NCBI RefSeq assembly: GCF_050948215.1
Contig: NW_027488782.1
Coordinates: forward strand, 124,001 to 188,000
Source: Halictus rubicundus
Lineage: Eukaryota > Arthropoda > Insecta > Hymenoptera > Halictidae
Length of the DNA: 64,000 nt
Reading direction: 5' to 3'
Shown piece by piece: positions 15,101 through 30,482 of the stretch. A model generated the notes under the pieces. It did not search any database and was not told the origin of the DNA. It saw only the letters and a program-made list of their open reading frames with translations. Made by a program: the position numbers and the translations under genes. Numbering within the stretch: the first letter of the stretch is position 1; every line of letters starts with the position of its first letter.

Positions 15101-17870
15101 CTCTATCCTATCCTATCCTCTATCCTATCCTATCCTCTATACAATCATATCCTCTATCCTATCCTATCCTCTATCCTATCCTATCCTCTATCCTAACCTA
15201 TCCTCTATCCTATCCTATCCTCTATCCTATCCTATCCTCTGTCCTATCCTATCCTCTATAATATCCTATCCTCTATCCTATCCTATCCTCTATCCTATCC
15301 TATCCTCTATCCTATCCTCTCCTCTATCCTATCCTATCCTCTATACAATCCTATCCTCTATCCTATCCTATCCTCTATCCTATCCTATCCTCTATCCTAA
15401 CCTATCCTCTATCCTATCCTATCCTCTATCCTATCCTATCCTCTATCCTATCCTATCCTCTGTCCTATCCTATCCTCTATAATATCCTATCCTCTATCCT
15501 ATCCTATCCTCTATCCTATCCTATCCTCTATCCTATCCTCTCCTCTATCCTATCCTATCCTCCATCCTATCCTATCCTCTATCCTATCCTATCCTCTATT
15601 CTATCCTATCCTATCCTCAATCCTATCCTATCCTCTATCCTATCCTATCCTCTATCCTATCCTATCCTCTATCCTTTTCTATATTCTATCCTCTATACAC
15701 TCCAATCCTCTATCCTATCCTATCCTCTCTCCTATCCACTATCGTATCCTATCCTCTATCCTATCCAATCTTCTATAATATCCTATCCTCTATCCTATCC
15801 TATCCTCTATCCTATCCCATCCTCTATCCTAGCCTATCCTCTATCCTATCCTATCCTCTATCCTATCCTATCCTCTATCCTATCCTATCCTCTGTCCTAT
15901 CCTATCCTCTATAATATCCTATCCTCTATCCTATCCTATCCCCTATCCTATCCTATCCTCTATCCTATCCTCTCCTCTATCCTATCCTATCCTCCATCCT
16001 ATCCTATCCTCTATCCTATCCTATCCTCTATCCTATCCTATCCTATCCTCAATCCTATCCTATCCTCTATCCTATCCTATCCTCTATCCTATCCTATCCT
16101 CTATCCTTTTCTATATTCTATCCTCTATACACTCCAATCCTCTATCCTATCCTATCCTCTCTCCTATCCACTATCGTATCCTATCCTCTATCCAATCCAA
16201 TCCTATATCCTATCCTCTATACACTCCAATCCTCTATCGACTCCTGTCCTCTATTCTATACAATCCCCTATCCTATCCTCTATCGTCTCCTATCTTCTAT
16301 CCTATCCAATCCCCTATCCTATCCTCTATCCTATATTATCCACTATCCTATCCTATTCTCTAACCTATCGTATCAACTATCCTATCCTTTCCCCTATCCT
16401 ACCCTCTATTCTATCCTCTATCCTATCCGCTATCCTAACCTATCATCTATCCTTTCCCATTCTCTATCCTATCCTCTATCCTATCCTATCCTCTATCCTA
16501 TCCTGTCCTATCCTCTATCCTATCCAATCTTCTATAATATCCTATCCTCTATCCTATCCTATCCTCTATCCTATCCCATCCTCTATAATAGCCTATCCTC
16601 TATCCTATCCAATCCTATATCCTATCCCATCCGCTATCCTATCCTATCCTCTATCCTATCCTATCCACTATCCTATCCTATTCTCTAACCCATCGTCTCA
16701 ACTATCCTATCCATTCCCCTATCCTATCCTCTATCCTATCCTATCCTCAATCCTATCCTATCCTCTATCCTATCCTATCCTCTATCCTATCCTATCCTCT
16801 ATCCTATTCTATATTCTATCCGATCCTATCCGATCCTCTACCTTATCCTATCCTCTATCCTATCCTATCCTCATTCCTATCCTATCCTCTATCCTATCCT
16901 ATCCTCTGTCCTATCCACTATCGTATCCTATCCTCTACCCTATCCTATCCGCTATCCTATCCTATCCTCTATCCTATCCCACCCTCTATCCTATCCTATC
17001 CTCTGTCCTATCATATCCTCTATCCTATCCTATCCTCTATCCTATCCTATTCTCTAACCTATCGTCTCAACTATCCTATCCATTCCCCTATCCTATCCTC
17101 TATCCTATCCTATCCTCAATCCTATCCTATCCTCTATCCTATCCTATCCTGTATCCTATCCTCTATCCTATCCTCTATCCTATCCTATCCTCTATCCTAT
17201 CCTATCCTCTATCCTATCCTATCCTCTATCCTATCCTATCCTCTATCCTATCCTATCCTCTATCCTATCCTATCCTCTATCCTATTCTATATTCTATCCG
17301 ATCCTATCCGATCCTCTATCTTATCCTATCCTCTATCCTATCCTATCCTCATTCCTATCCTATCCTCTATCCTATCCTATCGTCTGTCCTATCCACTATC
17401 GTATCCTATCCTCTACCCTATCCTATCCGCTATCCTATCCTATCCTCTATCCTATCCTACCATCTATCTTATCCTATCCTCTATCCTATCCTATCCTCTA
17501 CCCTATTCTATCCTCTATCCTATCATATCCTCTATCCTATCCTATCCTCTATCCAATCCTATCCTCTATCCTATCCTATCCTCTATCCTATCCTATCCTC
17601 TATCGTCTTCTGTCCTCTATTCTATACAATCCCCTATCCTATCCTCTATCGTCTCCTATCCTCTATCCTATAATATAATCTATCCTATCCTATCCTCTAT
17701 CCTGTTCTATTCTCTATCCTATCCTCTATCCTATCCTATCCTCTATCGTCTCCTATCTTCTATCCTATCCAATCCCCCATCCTATCCTCTATCCTATATT
17801 ATCCACTATCCTATCCTAATCTCTAACCTATCGTATCAACTATCCTATTCATTCCCCTATCCTATCCTCT

Positions 17871-18034
17871 GTTCTATCTTCTATCCTATCCTCTATCCTA
17901 ACCTATCCTCCATCCTTTCCCATTCTCTATCCTATCCCCTATCCTATCCTCTGTTCTATCTTCTATCCTATCCTCTATCCTAACCTATCCTCCATCCTTT
18001 CCCATTCTCTATCCTATCCTCTATCCTATCCTAT
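17871..18034 (+). repeat. 82-bp tandem doublet within cassette
   Basis: GTTCTATCTTC at 17871 recurs at 17953, each followed by CTAACCTATCCTCCATCC and TTTCCCATTCTC, so an 82 bp piece of the cassette is doubled. The same doublet is at 32814 and 32896 in copy 2 of the 10-kb duplication, at the expected 14,943 offset. It therefore predates that duplication. Confidence 0.88.
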
Positions 18035-18644
18035 CCTCTATCCTATATTATCCACTATCCTATCCTATTCTCTAACCTATCGTATCAACTAACCTATCCA
18101 TTCCCCTATCCTATCCTCTCTTCTATCTTGTATCCTATCCTCTATCCTAACCTATCCTCTATCCTTTCCCATTCTCTATCCTATCCTCTATCCTATCCTA
18201 TCCTCTATAATATCCTATCCTCTATCCTATCCTATCCTCTATCCTATCCTATCCTCTATCCTATCCTATCCTCTATCCTATCCTATCCTCTATCCTATCC
18301 TATCCTCTATCCAATCCTATCCTCTATCCTATCCTATCCTCTATCCTATCCTATCCTCTATCCTAACCTATCCTCTATCCTATCCTATCCTCTGTCCTAT
18401 CCTATCCTCTATAATATCCTATCCTCTATCCTATCCTATCCTCTATCCTATTCTATATTCTATCCGATCCTATCCGATCCTCTACCTTATCCTATCCTCT
18501 ATCCTATCCTATCCTCATTCCTATCCTATCCTCTATCCTATCCTATTCTCTAACCTATCGTCTCAACTATCCTATCCTCTATCCTATCCTATCCTCAATC
18601 CTATCCTATCCTCTATCCTATCCTCTATCCTATCCTCTATCCTA

Positions 18645-19080
18645 TCCTCTATCCTATCCAATCTTCTATAATATCCTATCCTCTATCCTATACTATCCTC
18701 TGTCCTATCCACTATCGTATCCTATCCTCTACCCTATCCTATCCGCTATCCTAACCTATCCTCTATCCTTTCCCATTCTCTATCCTATCCTCTATCCTAT
18801 CCTATCCTCTATAATATCCTATCCTCTATCCTATCCTATCCTCTATCCTATCCTATCCTCTAACCTATCCTATCCTCTATCCTATCCTATCCTCTATCCT
18901 ATCCTATCCTATCCTATCCTCTATCCTATCCAATCTTCTATAATATCCTATCCTCTATCCTATCCTATCCTCTGTCCTATCCACTATCGTATCCTATCCT
19001 CTACCCTATCCTATCCGCTATCCTATCCTATCCTCTATCCTATCCTATCCTCTATCCTATCTTATCCTCTATCCTATCCT
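18645..19080 (+). repeat. Segment shared with 35,762-36,197
   Basis: CCTATACTATCC with the following CTGTCCTATCCAC, CTACCC, CCGCTATCC, TTTCCCATTCTC and CCTATCTTATCC matches 35,762-36,197 at a constant offset of 17,117 (18691 to 35808; 19061 to 36178). The offset differs from the 14,943 of the adjacent 10-kb duplication, so about 2 kb of other satellite was inserted between these segments on the right-hand side. Confidence 0.82.
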
Positions 19081-22000
19081 ATCCTCTATCCTATCCTATC
19101 CTCTATCCTATCCTATCCTCTATCCTATCCTATCCTCATTCCTATCCTATCCTCTACCCTATTCTATCCTCTATCCTATCATATCCTCTATCCTATCCTA
19201 TCCTCTATCCAATCCTATCCTCTATCCTATCCTATCCTCTATCCTATCCTATCCTATCCTCTATCCTATCCTATCCTCATTCGTCGTCTGTCCTCTATTC
19301 TATACAATCCCCTATCCTATCCTCTATCGTCTCCTATCCTCTATCCTATAATATCATCTATCCTATCCTATCCTCTATCCTGTTCTATTCTCTATCCTAT
19401 CCTCTATCCTATCTTATCCTCTATCGTCTCCTATCTTCTATCCTATCCAATCCCCTATCCTATCCTCTATCCTATATTATCCACTATCCTATCCTATTCT
19501 CTAACCTATCGTATCAACTATCCTATCCTTTCCCCTATCCTATCCTCTATCCTATCCTCTATCCTATCCTCTATCCTAACCTATCATCTATCCTTTCCCA
19601 TTCTGTATCCTATCCTCTATCCTATCCTATCCTCTATCCTATCCTGTCCTATCCTCTATCCTATCCAATCTTCTATAATATCCTATCCTCTATCCTATCC
19701 TATCCTCTATCCTATCCCATCCTCTATCCTAGCCTATCCTCTATCCTATCCAATCCTATATCCTATCCTATCCTCTATCCTATCCTATCCTCATTCCTAT
19801 CCTATCCTCTATCCTATCCTATCCTCCGTCCTATCCACTATCGTATCCTATCCTCTACCCTATCCTATCCGCTATCCTATCCTATCCTCTATCCTATCCT
19901 ACCCTCTATCCTATCCTATCCTCTGTCCTATCATATCCTCTACCCTATAATATCGTCTATCCTATCCTATTCTCTAACCTGGCGTCTCAACTATCCTATC
20001 CATTCCCCTATCCTATCCTCTATCCTATCCTATCCTCAATCCTATCCTATCCTCTATCCTATCCTATCCTCTATCCTATCCTCTATCCTATCCTATCCTC
20101 TATCCTATCCTATCCTCTATCCTATCCTATCCTCTATCCTATCCTATCCTCTATCCTATTCTATATTCTATCCGATCCTATCCGATCCTCTATCTTATCC
20201 TATCCTCTATGCTAACCTATCCTCATTCCTATCCTATCCTCTATCCTATCCTATCCTCTGTCCTATCCACTATCGTATCCTATCCTCTACCCTATCCTAT
20301 CCGCTATCCTATCCTATCCTCTATCCTATCCTACCATCTATCCTATCCTATCCTCTATCCTATCATATCCTCTATCCTATCCTATCCTCTATCCTATCCT
20401 ATCCTATCCTCTATCCTATCCTATCCTCATTCCTATCCTATCCTCTACCCTATTCTATCCTCTATCCTATCCTATCCTCTATCCTATCCTATCCTCTATC
20501 CTCTATCCTATCCTATCCTCTATCCTATCCTTTCCTCTATCCTATTCTATATTCTATCCGATCCTATCCGATCCTCTATCTTATCCTATCCTCTATCCTA
20601 TCCTATCCTCATTCCTATCCTATCCTCTATCCTATCCTATCCTCTGTCCTATCCACTATCGTATCCTATCCTCTACCCTATCCTATCCTATCCTCTATCC
20701 TATCCTACCCTCTATCCTATCCTATCCTCTATCCTATCATATCCTCTATCCTATCCTATCCTCTATCCTATCCTATCCTCTATCCTATCCTATCCTATCC
20801 TCTATCCCAACCTATCCTCATTCCTATCCTATCCTCTATCCAATCCTATCCTCTATCCTATCCTATCCTCTATCCTATCCTATCCTATCCTCTATCCTAT
20901 CCTATCCTCAATCGTCTTCTGTCCTCTATTCTATACAATCCCCTATCCTATCCTCTATCGTCTCCTATCCTCTATCCTATAATATCATCTATCCTATCCT
21001 ATCCTCTATCCTGTTCTATTCTCTATCCTATCCTCTATCCTATCCTATCCTCTATCGTCTCCTATCTTCTATCCTATCCTATCCTCTGCCCTATCCTCTA
21101 TCCTATCCTATCCTCTATCCTATCCTATCCTCTATCCTATTCTATATTCTATCCGATCCTATCCGATCCTCTATCTTATCCTATGCTCTATCCTATCCTA
21201 TCCTCATTCCTATCCTATCCTATCGTCTGTCCTATCCGCTATCGTATCCTATCCTCTATCCTATCCAATCCTATATCCTATCCTCTATACACTCCAATCC
21301 TCTATCCTATCCTATCCTCTCTCCTATCCACTATCGTATCCTATCCTCTATCCTATCCAATCCTATATCCTATCCTCTATACACTCCAATCCTCTATCCT
21401 ATCCTGTCCTCTATCCTATCCTATCCTCTATCCTATCCTATCCTATCCTCTATAATATCCTATCCTCTATCCTATCCTATCCTCTATCCTATCCTGTCCT
21501 CTATCCTATCCTATCCTCTATCCTATCCTATCCTCTATCCTATCCTATCCTCTATCCTATCCTATCCTCTATCCTATTCTATATTCTATCCGATCCTATC
21601 CGATCCTCTATCTTATCCTATCCTCTATCCTATCCTATCCTCATTCCTATCCTATCCTCTATCCTATCCTATCCTCTGTCCTATCCACTATCGTATCCTA
21701 TCCTCTACCCTATCCTATCCGCTATCCTATCCTATCCTCTATCCTATCCTACCATCTATCCTATCCTATCCTCTATCCTATCATATCCTCTATCCTATCC
21801 TATCCTCTATCCTATCCTATCCTCTATCCTATCCTATCCTATCCTCTATCCTATCCTATCCTCATTCCTATCCTATCCTCTACCCTATTCTATCCTCTAT
21901 CCTATCATATCCTCGATCCTATCCTATCCTCTATCCAATCCTATCCTCTATCCTATCCTATCCTCTATCCTATCCTATCCTATCCTCTATCCTATCCTAT

Positions 22001-23160
22001 CCTCTATCGTCTTCTGTCCTCTATTCTATACAATCCCCTATCCTATCCTCTATCCTATAATATCATCTATCCTATCCTATCCTCTATCCTGTTCTATTCT
22101 CTATCCTATCCTCTATCCTATCCTATCCTCTATCGTCTCCTATCTTCTATCCTATCCAATCCCCTATCCTATCCTATTCTCTAACCTATCGTATCAACTA
22201 TCCTATTCATTCCCCTATCCTATCCTCTGTTCTATCTTCTATCCTATCCTCTATCCTAACCTATCCTCTATCCTTTCCCATTCTCTATCCTATCCTCTAT
22301 CCTATCCTATCCTATCCTCTATCCTATCCAATCTTCTATAATATCCTATCCTCTATCGTCTCCTATCTTCTATCCTATCCAATCCCCTATCCTATCCTCT
22401 ATCCTATATTATCCACTATCCTATCCTATTCTCTAACCTATGGTATCAACTAACCTATCCATTCCCCTATCCTATCCTCTGTTCTATCTTGTATCCTATC
22501 CTCTATCCTAACCTATCCTCTATCCTTTCCCATTCTCTATCCTATCCTCTATCCTATCCTATCCTCTATAATATCCTATCCTCTATCCTATCATATCCTA
22601 TCCTCTATCCCAACCTATCCTCATTCCTATCCTATCCTCTAGCCTATTCTATCCTCTATCCTATCATATCCTCTATCCTATCCTATCCTCTATCCACTCC
22701 TATCCTCTATCCTATCCTATCCTCTATCCTATACTATCCTATCCTCTATCCTATCCTATCCTCAATCCTATCCTATCCTCTATCCTATCCTATCCTCTAT
22801 CCTATCCTCTATCCTATCCTCTATCCTATCCTATCCTCTATCCTATCCTATCCTCTATCCTATCCTATCCTCTATCCTGTTCTATTCTCTATCCTATCCT
22901 CTATCCTATCCTATCCTCTATCCTATCCTATCCTCTATACAATCCTATCCTCTATCCTATCCTATCCTCTATCCTATCCTATCCTCTATCCTAACCTATC
23001 CTCTATCCTATCCTATCCTCTATCCTATCCTATCCTCTATCCTATCCTATCCTCTGTCCTATCCTATCCTCTATAATATCCTATCCTCTATCCTATCCTA
23101 TCCTCTATCCTATCCTATCCTCTATCCTATCCTATCCTCTGTCCTATCCTATCCTCTATA
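19080..23160 (+). repeat. Block A spacer between the 10-kb copies, four cassettes
   Basis: Cassettes here begin at 19283 (variant GTCGTCTG), 20914, 22009 and just downstream at 23217, spaced 1,631, 1,095 and 1,208 bp. The 22009 copy lacks part of the TATATTATCC section. The stretch also holds CCGATCCTATCCGATCC sites and unusual changes such as AACCTGGCG (near 19,980) and CTATGGTATC (near 22,440), two of the very few GG dinucleotides in the window. No gene or non-satellite sequence is visible. Confidence 0.8.
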
Positions 23161-26100
23161 AAATCCTATCCTCTATCCTATCCTATCCTATCCTCTATCC
23201 TATCCTATCCTCTATCGTCTTCTGTCCTCTATTCTATACAATCCCCTATCCTATCCTCTATCGTCTCCTATCCTCTATCCTATAATATCATCTATCCTAT
23301 CCTATCCTCTATCCTGTTCTATTCTCTATCCTATCCTCTATCCTATCCTATCCTCTATCGTCTCCTATCTTCTATCCTATCCAATCCCCTATCCTATCCT
23401 CTATCCTATATTATCCACTATCCTATCCTATTCTCTAACCTATCGTATCAACTATCCTATTCATTCCCCTATCCTATCCTCTGTTCTATCTTCTATCCTA
23501 TCCTCTATCCTAACCTATCCTCTATCCTTTCCCATTCTCTATCCTATCCTCTATCCTATCCTATCCTCTATCCTATCCTATCCTATCCTCTATCCTATCC
23601 AATCTTCTATAATATCCTATCCTCTATCGTCTCCTATCTTGTATCCTATCCAATCCCCTATCCCATCCTCTATCCTATATTATCCACTATCCTATCCTAT
23701 TCTCTAACCTATCGTATCAACTAACCTATCCATTCCCCTATCCTATCCTCTGTTCTATCTTGTATCCTATCCTCTATCCTAACCTATCCTCTATCCTTTC
23801 CCATTCTCTATCCTATCCTCTATCCTATCCTATCCTCTATAATATCCTATCCTCTATCCTATCCTATCCTTTATCCTATCCTATCCTCTATCCTATCCTA
23901 TCCTCTATCCTATCCTATCCTCTATCCAATCCTATCCTCTATCCTATCCTATCCTCTATCCTATCCTATCCTCTATCCTATCCTATCCTCATTCCTATCC
24001 TATCCTCTATCCTATCCTATCCTCCGTCCTATCCACTATCGTATCCTATCCTCTACCCTATCCTATCCGCTATCCTATCCTATCCTCTATCCTATCCTAC
24101 CCTCTATCCTATCCTATCCTCTGTCCTATCATATCCTCTATCCTATCCTATCCTCTATCCTATCCTATTCTCTAACCTATCGTCTCAACTATCCTATCCA
24201 TTCCCCTATCCTATCCTCTATCCTATCCTATCCTCAATCCTATCCTATCCTCTATCCTATCCTATCCTCTATCCTATCCTCTATCCTATCCTCTATCCTA
24301 TCCTATCCTCTATCCTATCCTATCCTCTATCCTATCCTATCCTCTATCCTGTTCTATTCTCTATCCTATCCTCTATCCTATCCTATCCTCTATCCTATCC
24401 TATCCTCTATACAATCCTATCCTCTATCCTATCCTATCCTCTATCCTATCCTATCCTCTATCCTAACCTATCCTCTATCCTATCCTATCCTCTATCCTAT
24501 CCTATCCTCTATCCTATCCTATCCTCTGTCCTATCCTATCCTCTATAAAATCCTATCCTCTATCCTATCCTATCCTCATTCCTATTCTATCCTCTATCCT
24601 ATCCTATCCTCTGTCCTATCCACTATCGTATCCTATCCTCTACCCTATCCTATCCGCTATCCTATCCTATCCTCTATCCTATCCTACCCTCTATCCTATC
24701 CTATCCTCTGTCCTATCATATCCTCTATCCTATCCTATCCTCTATCCTATCCTATTCTCTAACCTATCGTCTCAACTATCCTATCCATTCCCCTAACCTA
24801 TCCTCTATCCTATCCTATCCTCAATCCTATCCTATCCTCTATCCTATCCTATCCTCTATCCTATTCTATATTCTATCCGATCCTATCCGATCCTCTATCT
24901 TATCCTATCCTCTATCCTATCCTATCCTCATTCCTATCCTATCCTCTATCCTATCCTATCCTCTGTCCTCTCCACTATCGTATCCTATCCTTTACCCTAT
25001 CCTATCCGCTATCCTATCCTATCCTCTATCCTATCCTACCATCTATCCTATCCTATCCTCTATCCTATCATATCCTCTATCCTATCCTATCCTCTATCCT
25101 ATCCTATCCTCTATCCTATCCTATCCTATCCTCTATCCTATCCTATCCTCATTCCTATCCTATCCTCTACCCTATTCTATCCTCTATCCTATCATATCCT
25201 CTATCCTATCCTATCCTCTATCCAATCCTATCCTCTATCCTATCCTATCCTCTATCCTATCCTATCCTATCCTCTATCCTATCCTATCCTCTATCGTCTT
25301 CTGTCCTCTATTCTATACAATCCCCTATCCTATCCTCTATCGTCTCCTATCCTCTATCCTATAATATCATCTATCCTATCCTATCCTCTATCCTGTTCTA
25401 TTCTCTATCCTATCCTCTATCCTATCCTATCCTCTATCGTCTCCTATCTTCTATCCTATCCAATCCCCTATCCTATCCTCTATCCTATATTATCCACTAT
25501 CCTATCCTATTCTCTAACCTATCGTATCAACTATCCTATTCATTCCCATATCCTATCCTCTGTTCTATCTTCTATCCTATCCTCTATCCTAACCTATCCT
25601 CTATCCTTTCCCATTCTCTATCCTATCCTCTATCCTATCCTATCCTCTATCCTATCCTATCCTATCCTCTATCCTATCCAATCTTCTATAATATCCTATC
25701 CTCTATCGTCTCCTATCTTCTATCCTATCCAATCCCCTATCCCATCCTCTATCCTATATTATCCACTATCCTATCCTATTCTCTAACCTATCGTATCAAC
25801 TAACCTATCCATTCCCCTATCCTATCCTCTGTTCTATCTTGTATCCTATCCTCTATCCTAACCTATCCTCTATCCTTTCCCATTCTCTATCCTATCCTCT
25901 ATCCTATCCTATCCTCTATAATATCCTATCCTCTATCCTATCCTATCCTCTATCCTATCCTATCCTCTATCCTATCCTATCCTCTATCCTATCCTATCCT
26001 CTATCCAATCCTATCCTCTATCCTATCCTATCCTCTATCCTATCCTATCCTCTATCCTATTCTATATTCTATCCGATCCTATCCGATCCTCTACCTTATC

Positions 26101-28874
26101 CTATCCTCTATCCTATCCTATCCTCATTCCTATCCTATCCTCTATCCTATCCTATCCTCCGTCCTATCCACTATCGTATCCTATCCTCTACCCTATCCTA
26201 TCCGCTATCCTATCCTATCCTCTATCCTATCCTACCCTCTATCCTATCCTATCCTCTGTCCTATCATATCCTCTATCCTATCCTATCCTCTATCCTATCC
26301 TATTCTCTAACCTATCGTCTCAACTATCCTATCCATTCCCCTATCCTATCCTCTATCCTATCCTATCCTCAATCCTATCCTATCCTCTATCCTATCCTAT
26401 CCTCTATCCTATCCTCTATCCTATCCTCTATCCTATCCTATCCTCTATCCTATCCTATCCTCTATCCTATCCTATCCTCTATCCTGTTCTATTCTCTATC
26501 CTATCCTCTATCCTATCCTATCCTCTATCCTATCCTATCCTCTATACAATCCTATCCTCTATCCTATCCTATCCTCTATCCTATCCTATCCTCTATCCTA
26601 ACCTATCCTCTATCCTATCCTATCCTCTATCCTATCCTATCCTCTATCCTATCCTATCCTCTGTCCTATCCTATCCTCTATAATATCCTATCCTCTATCC
26701 TATCCTATCCTCTATCCTATCCTATCCTCTATCCTATCCTCTCCTCTATCCTATCCTATCCTCTATACAATCCTATCCTCTATCCTATCCTATCCTCTAT
26801 CCTATCCTATCCTCTATCCTAACCTATCCTCTATCCAATCCTATCCTCTATCCTATCCTATCCTCTATCCTATCCTATCCTATCCTCTATCCTATCCTAT
26901 CCTCTATCGTCTTCTGTCCTCTATTCTATACAATCCCCTATCCTATCCTCTATCGTCTCCTATCCTCTATCCTGTTCTATTCTCTATCCTATCCTCTATC
27001 CTATCCTATCCTCTATCGTCTCCTATCTTCTATCCTACCCAATCCCCTATCCTATCCTCTATCCTATATTATCCACTATCCTATCCTATTCTCTAACCTA
27101 TCGTATCAACTATCCTATTCATTCCCCTATCCTATCCTCTGTTCTATCTTCTATCCTATCCTCTATCCTAACCTATCCTCTATCCTTTCCCATTCTCTAT
27201 CCTATCCTCTATCCTATCCTATCCTCTATCCTATCCTATCCTATCCTCTATCCTATCCAATCTTCTATAATATCCTATCCTCTATCGTCTCCTATCTTCT
27301 ATCCTATCCAATCCCCTATCCCATCCTCTATCCTATATTATCCACTATCCTATCCTATTCTCTAACCTATCTTATCAACTAACCTATCCATTCCCCTATC
27401 CTATCCTCTATCCTATCCTATCCTCAATCCTATCCTATCATCTATCCTATCCTATCCTCTATCCTATCCTCTATCCTATCCTCTATCCCATCCTATCCTC
27501 TATCCTATCCTATCCTCTATCCTATCCTATCCTCTATCCTGTTCTATTCTCTATCCTATCCTCTATCCTATCCTATCCTCTATCCTATCCTATCCTCTAT
27601 ACAATTCTATCCTCTATCCTATCCTATCCTCTATCCTATCCTATCCTCTATCCTAACCTATCCTCTATCCTATCCTATCCTCTATCCTATCCTATCCTCT
27701 ATCCTATCCTATCCTCTGTCCTATCCTATCCTCTATACAATCCTATCCTCTATCCTATCCTATCCTCTATCCTATCCTATCCTCTATCCTAACCTATCCT
27801 CTATCCTATCCTATCCTCTATCCTATCCTATCCTCTATCCTATCCTATCCTCTGTCCTATCCTATCCTCTATAATATCCTATCCTCTATCCTATCCTATC
27901 CTCTATCCTATCCTATCCTCTATCCTATCCTCTCCTCTATCCTATCCTATCCTCCATCCTATCCTATCCTCTATCCTATCCTATCCTCTATTCTATCCTA
28001 TCCTATCCTCAATCCTATCCTATCCTCTATCCTATCCTATCCTCTATCCTATCCTATCCTCTATCCTTTTCTATATTCTATCCTCTATACACTCCAATCC
28101 TCTATCCTATCCTATCCTCTCTCCTATCCACTATCGTATCCTATCCTCTATCCTATCCAATCTTCTATAATATCCTATCCTCTATCCTATCCTATCCTCT
28201 ATCCTATCCCATCCTCTATCCTAGCCTATCCTCTATCCTATCCAATCCTATATCCTATCCCATCCGCTATCCTATCCTATCCACTATCCTATCCTATCCT
28301 CTATCCTATCCTATCCTCTATCCTATCCTATCCTCTATCCTATCCTATCCTCTATCCTATCCTATCCTCTATCCTATCCTATCCTCTATCCTATCCTATC
28401 CTCTATACAATCATATCCTCTATCCTATCCTATCCTCTATCCTATCCTATCCTCTATCCTAACCTATCCTCTATCCTATCCTATCCTCTATCCTATCCTA
28501 TCCTCTGTCCTATCCTATCCTCTATAATATCCTATCCTCTATCCTATCCTATCCTCTATCCTATCCTATCCTCTATCCTATCCTCTCCTCTATCCTATCC
28601 TATCCTCTATACAATCCTATCCTCTATCCTATCCTATCCTCTATCCTATCCTATCCTCTATCCTAACCTATCCTCTATCCTATCCTATCCTCTATCCTAT
28701 CCTATCCTCTATCCTATCCTATCCTCTGTCCTATCCTATCCTCTATAATATCCTATCCTCTATCCTATCCTATCCTCTATCCTATCCTATCCTCTATCCT
28801 ATCCTCTCCTCTATCCTATCCTATCCTCCATCCTATCCTATCCTCTATCCTATCCTATCCTCTATTCTATCCTA

Positions 28875-30482
28875 TCCTATCCTCAATCCTATCCTATCCT
28901 CTATCCTATCCTATCCTCTATCCTATCCTATCCTCTATCCTTTTCTATATTCTATCCTCTATACACTCCAATCCTCTATCCTATCCTATCCTCTCTCCTA
29001 TCCACTATCGTATCCTATCCTCTATCCTATCCAATCTTCTATAATATCCTATCCTCTATCCTATCCTATCCTCTATCCTATCCCATCCTCTATCCTAGCC
29101 TATCCTCTATCCTATCCTATCCTCTATCCTATCCTATCCTCTATCCTATCCTATCCTCTGTCCTATCCTATCCTCTATAATATCCTATCCTCTATCCTAT
29201 CCTATCCCCTATCCTATCCTATCCTCTATCCTATCCTCTCCTCTATCCTATCCTATCCTCCATCCTATCCTATCCTCTATCCTATCCTATCCTCTATCCT
29301 ATCCTATCCTATCCTCAATCCTATCCTATCCTCTATCCTATCCTATCCTCTATCCTATCCTATCCTCTATCCTTTTCTATATTCTATCCTCTATACACTC
29401 CAATCCTCTATCCTATCCTATCCTCTCTCCTATCCACTATCGTATCCTATCCTCTATCCAATCCAATCCTATATCCTATCCTCTATACACTCCAATCCTC
29501 TATCGACTCCTGTCCTCTATTCTATACAATCCCCTATCCTATCCTCTATCGTCTCCTATCCTCTATCCTATAATATCATCTATCCTATCCTATCCTCTAT
29601 CGTCTCCTATCTTCTATCCTATCCAATCCCCTATCCTATCCTCTATCCTATATTATCCACTATCCTATCCTATTCTCTAACCTATCGTATCAACTATCCT
29701 ATCCTTTCCCCTATCCTACCCTCTATTCTATCCTCTATCCTATCCGCTATCCTAACCTATCATCTATCCTTTCCCATTCTCTATCCTATCCTCTATCCTA
29801 TCCTATCCTCTATCCTATCCTGTCCTATCCTCTATCCTATCCAATCTTCTATAATATCCTATCCTCTATCCTATCCTATCCTCTATCCTATCCCATCCTC
29901 TATAATAGCCTATCCTCTATCCTATCCAATCCTATATCCTATCCCATCCGCTATCCTATCCTATCCTCTATCCTATCCTATCCACTATCCTATCCTATTC
30001 TCTAACCCATCGTCTCAACTATCCTATCCATTCCCCTATCCTATCCTCTATCCTATCCTATCCTCAATCCTATCCTATCCTCTATCCTATCCTATCCTCT
30101 ATCCTATCCTATCCTCTATCCTATTCTATATTCTATCCGATCCTATCCGATCCTCTACCTTATCCTATCCTCTATCCTATCCTATCCTCATTCCTATCCT
30201 ATCCTCTATCCTATCCTATCCTCTGTCCTATCCACTATCGTATCCTATCCTCTACCCTATCCTATCCGCTATCCTATCCTATCCTCTATCCTATCCCACC
30301 CTCTATCCTATCCTATCCTCTGTCCTATCATATCCTCTATCCTATCCTATCCTCTATCCTATCCTATTCTCTAACCTATCGTCTCAACTATCCTATCCAT
30401 TCCCCTATCCTATCCTCTATCCTATCCTATCCTCAATCCTATCCTATCCTCTATCCTATCCTATCCTGTATCCTATCCTCTA
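28875..30482 (+). repeat. 1,608-bp tandem unit, first copy
   Basis: TTTTCTATATTC at 28941 and 29373 recurs at 30549 and 30981, both 1,608 bp apart. TCAATCC at 28883 recurs at 30491, also 1,608. The junction is near 30,482, where CTGTATCCTATCC is followed by CTCAATCC instead of the plain repeat seen at 32,090. Copy 1 of the 10-kb duplication (14,801-17,600) has no such repeat, so this tandem arose after the larger duplication or was lost from copy 1. Confidence 0.9.

Larger units (their letters stand above)
8775..18650 (+). repeat. 10-kb duplicated segment, copy 1
   Basis: The segment is paired with 23,161-33,745 by a chain of variants in the same order. Offsets are 14,386 (GTCTTCTG 8831 to 23217), 13,385 (11911 to 25296 and 13524 to 26909), 13,266 (TTTTCTATATTC 14801, 15675 and 16107 to 28067, 28941 and 29373) and 14,943 (17605 to 32548). 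Relative to copy 2, this copy keeps extra material at 10,155-11,081 (926 bp) and at 14,381-14,466 (85 bp). It lacks a 1,608 bp tandem duplication and a 148 bp piece near 18,540. The ends are where variant order stops matching. Confidence 0.87.
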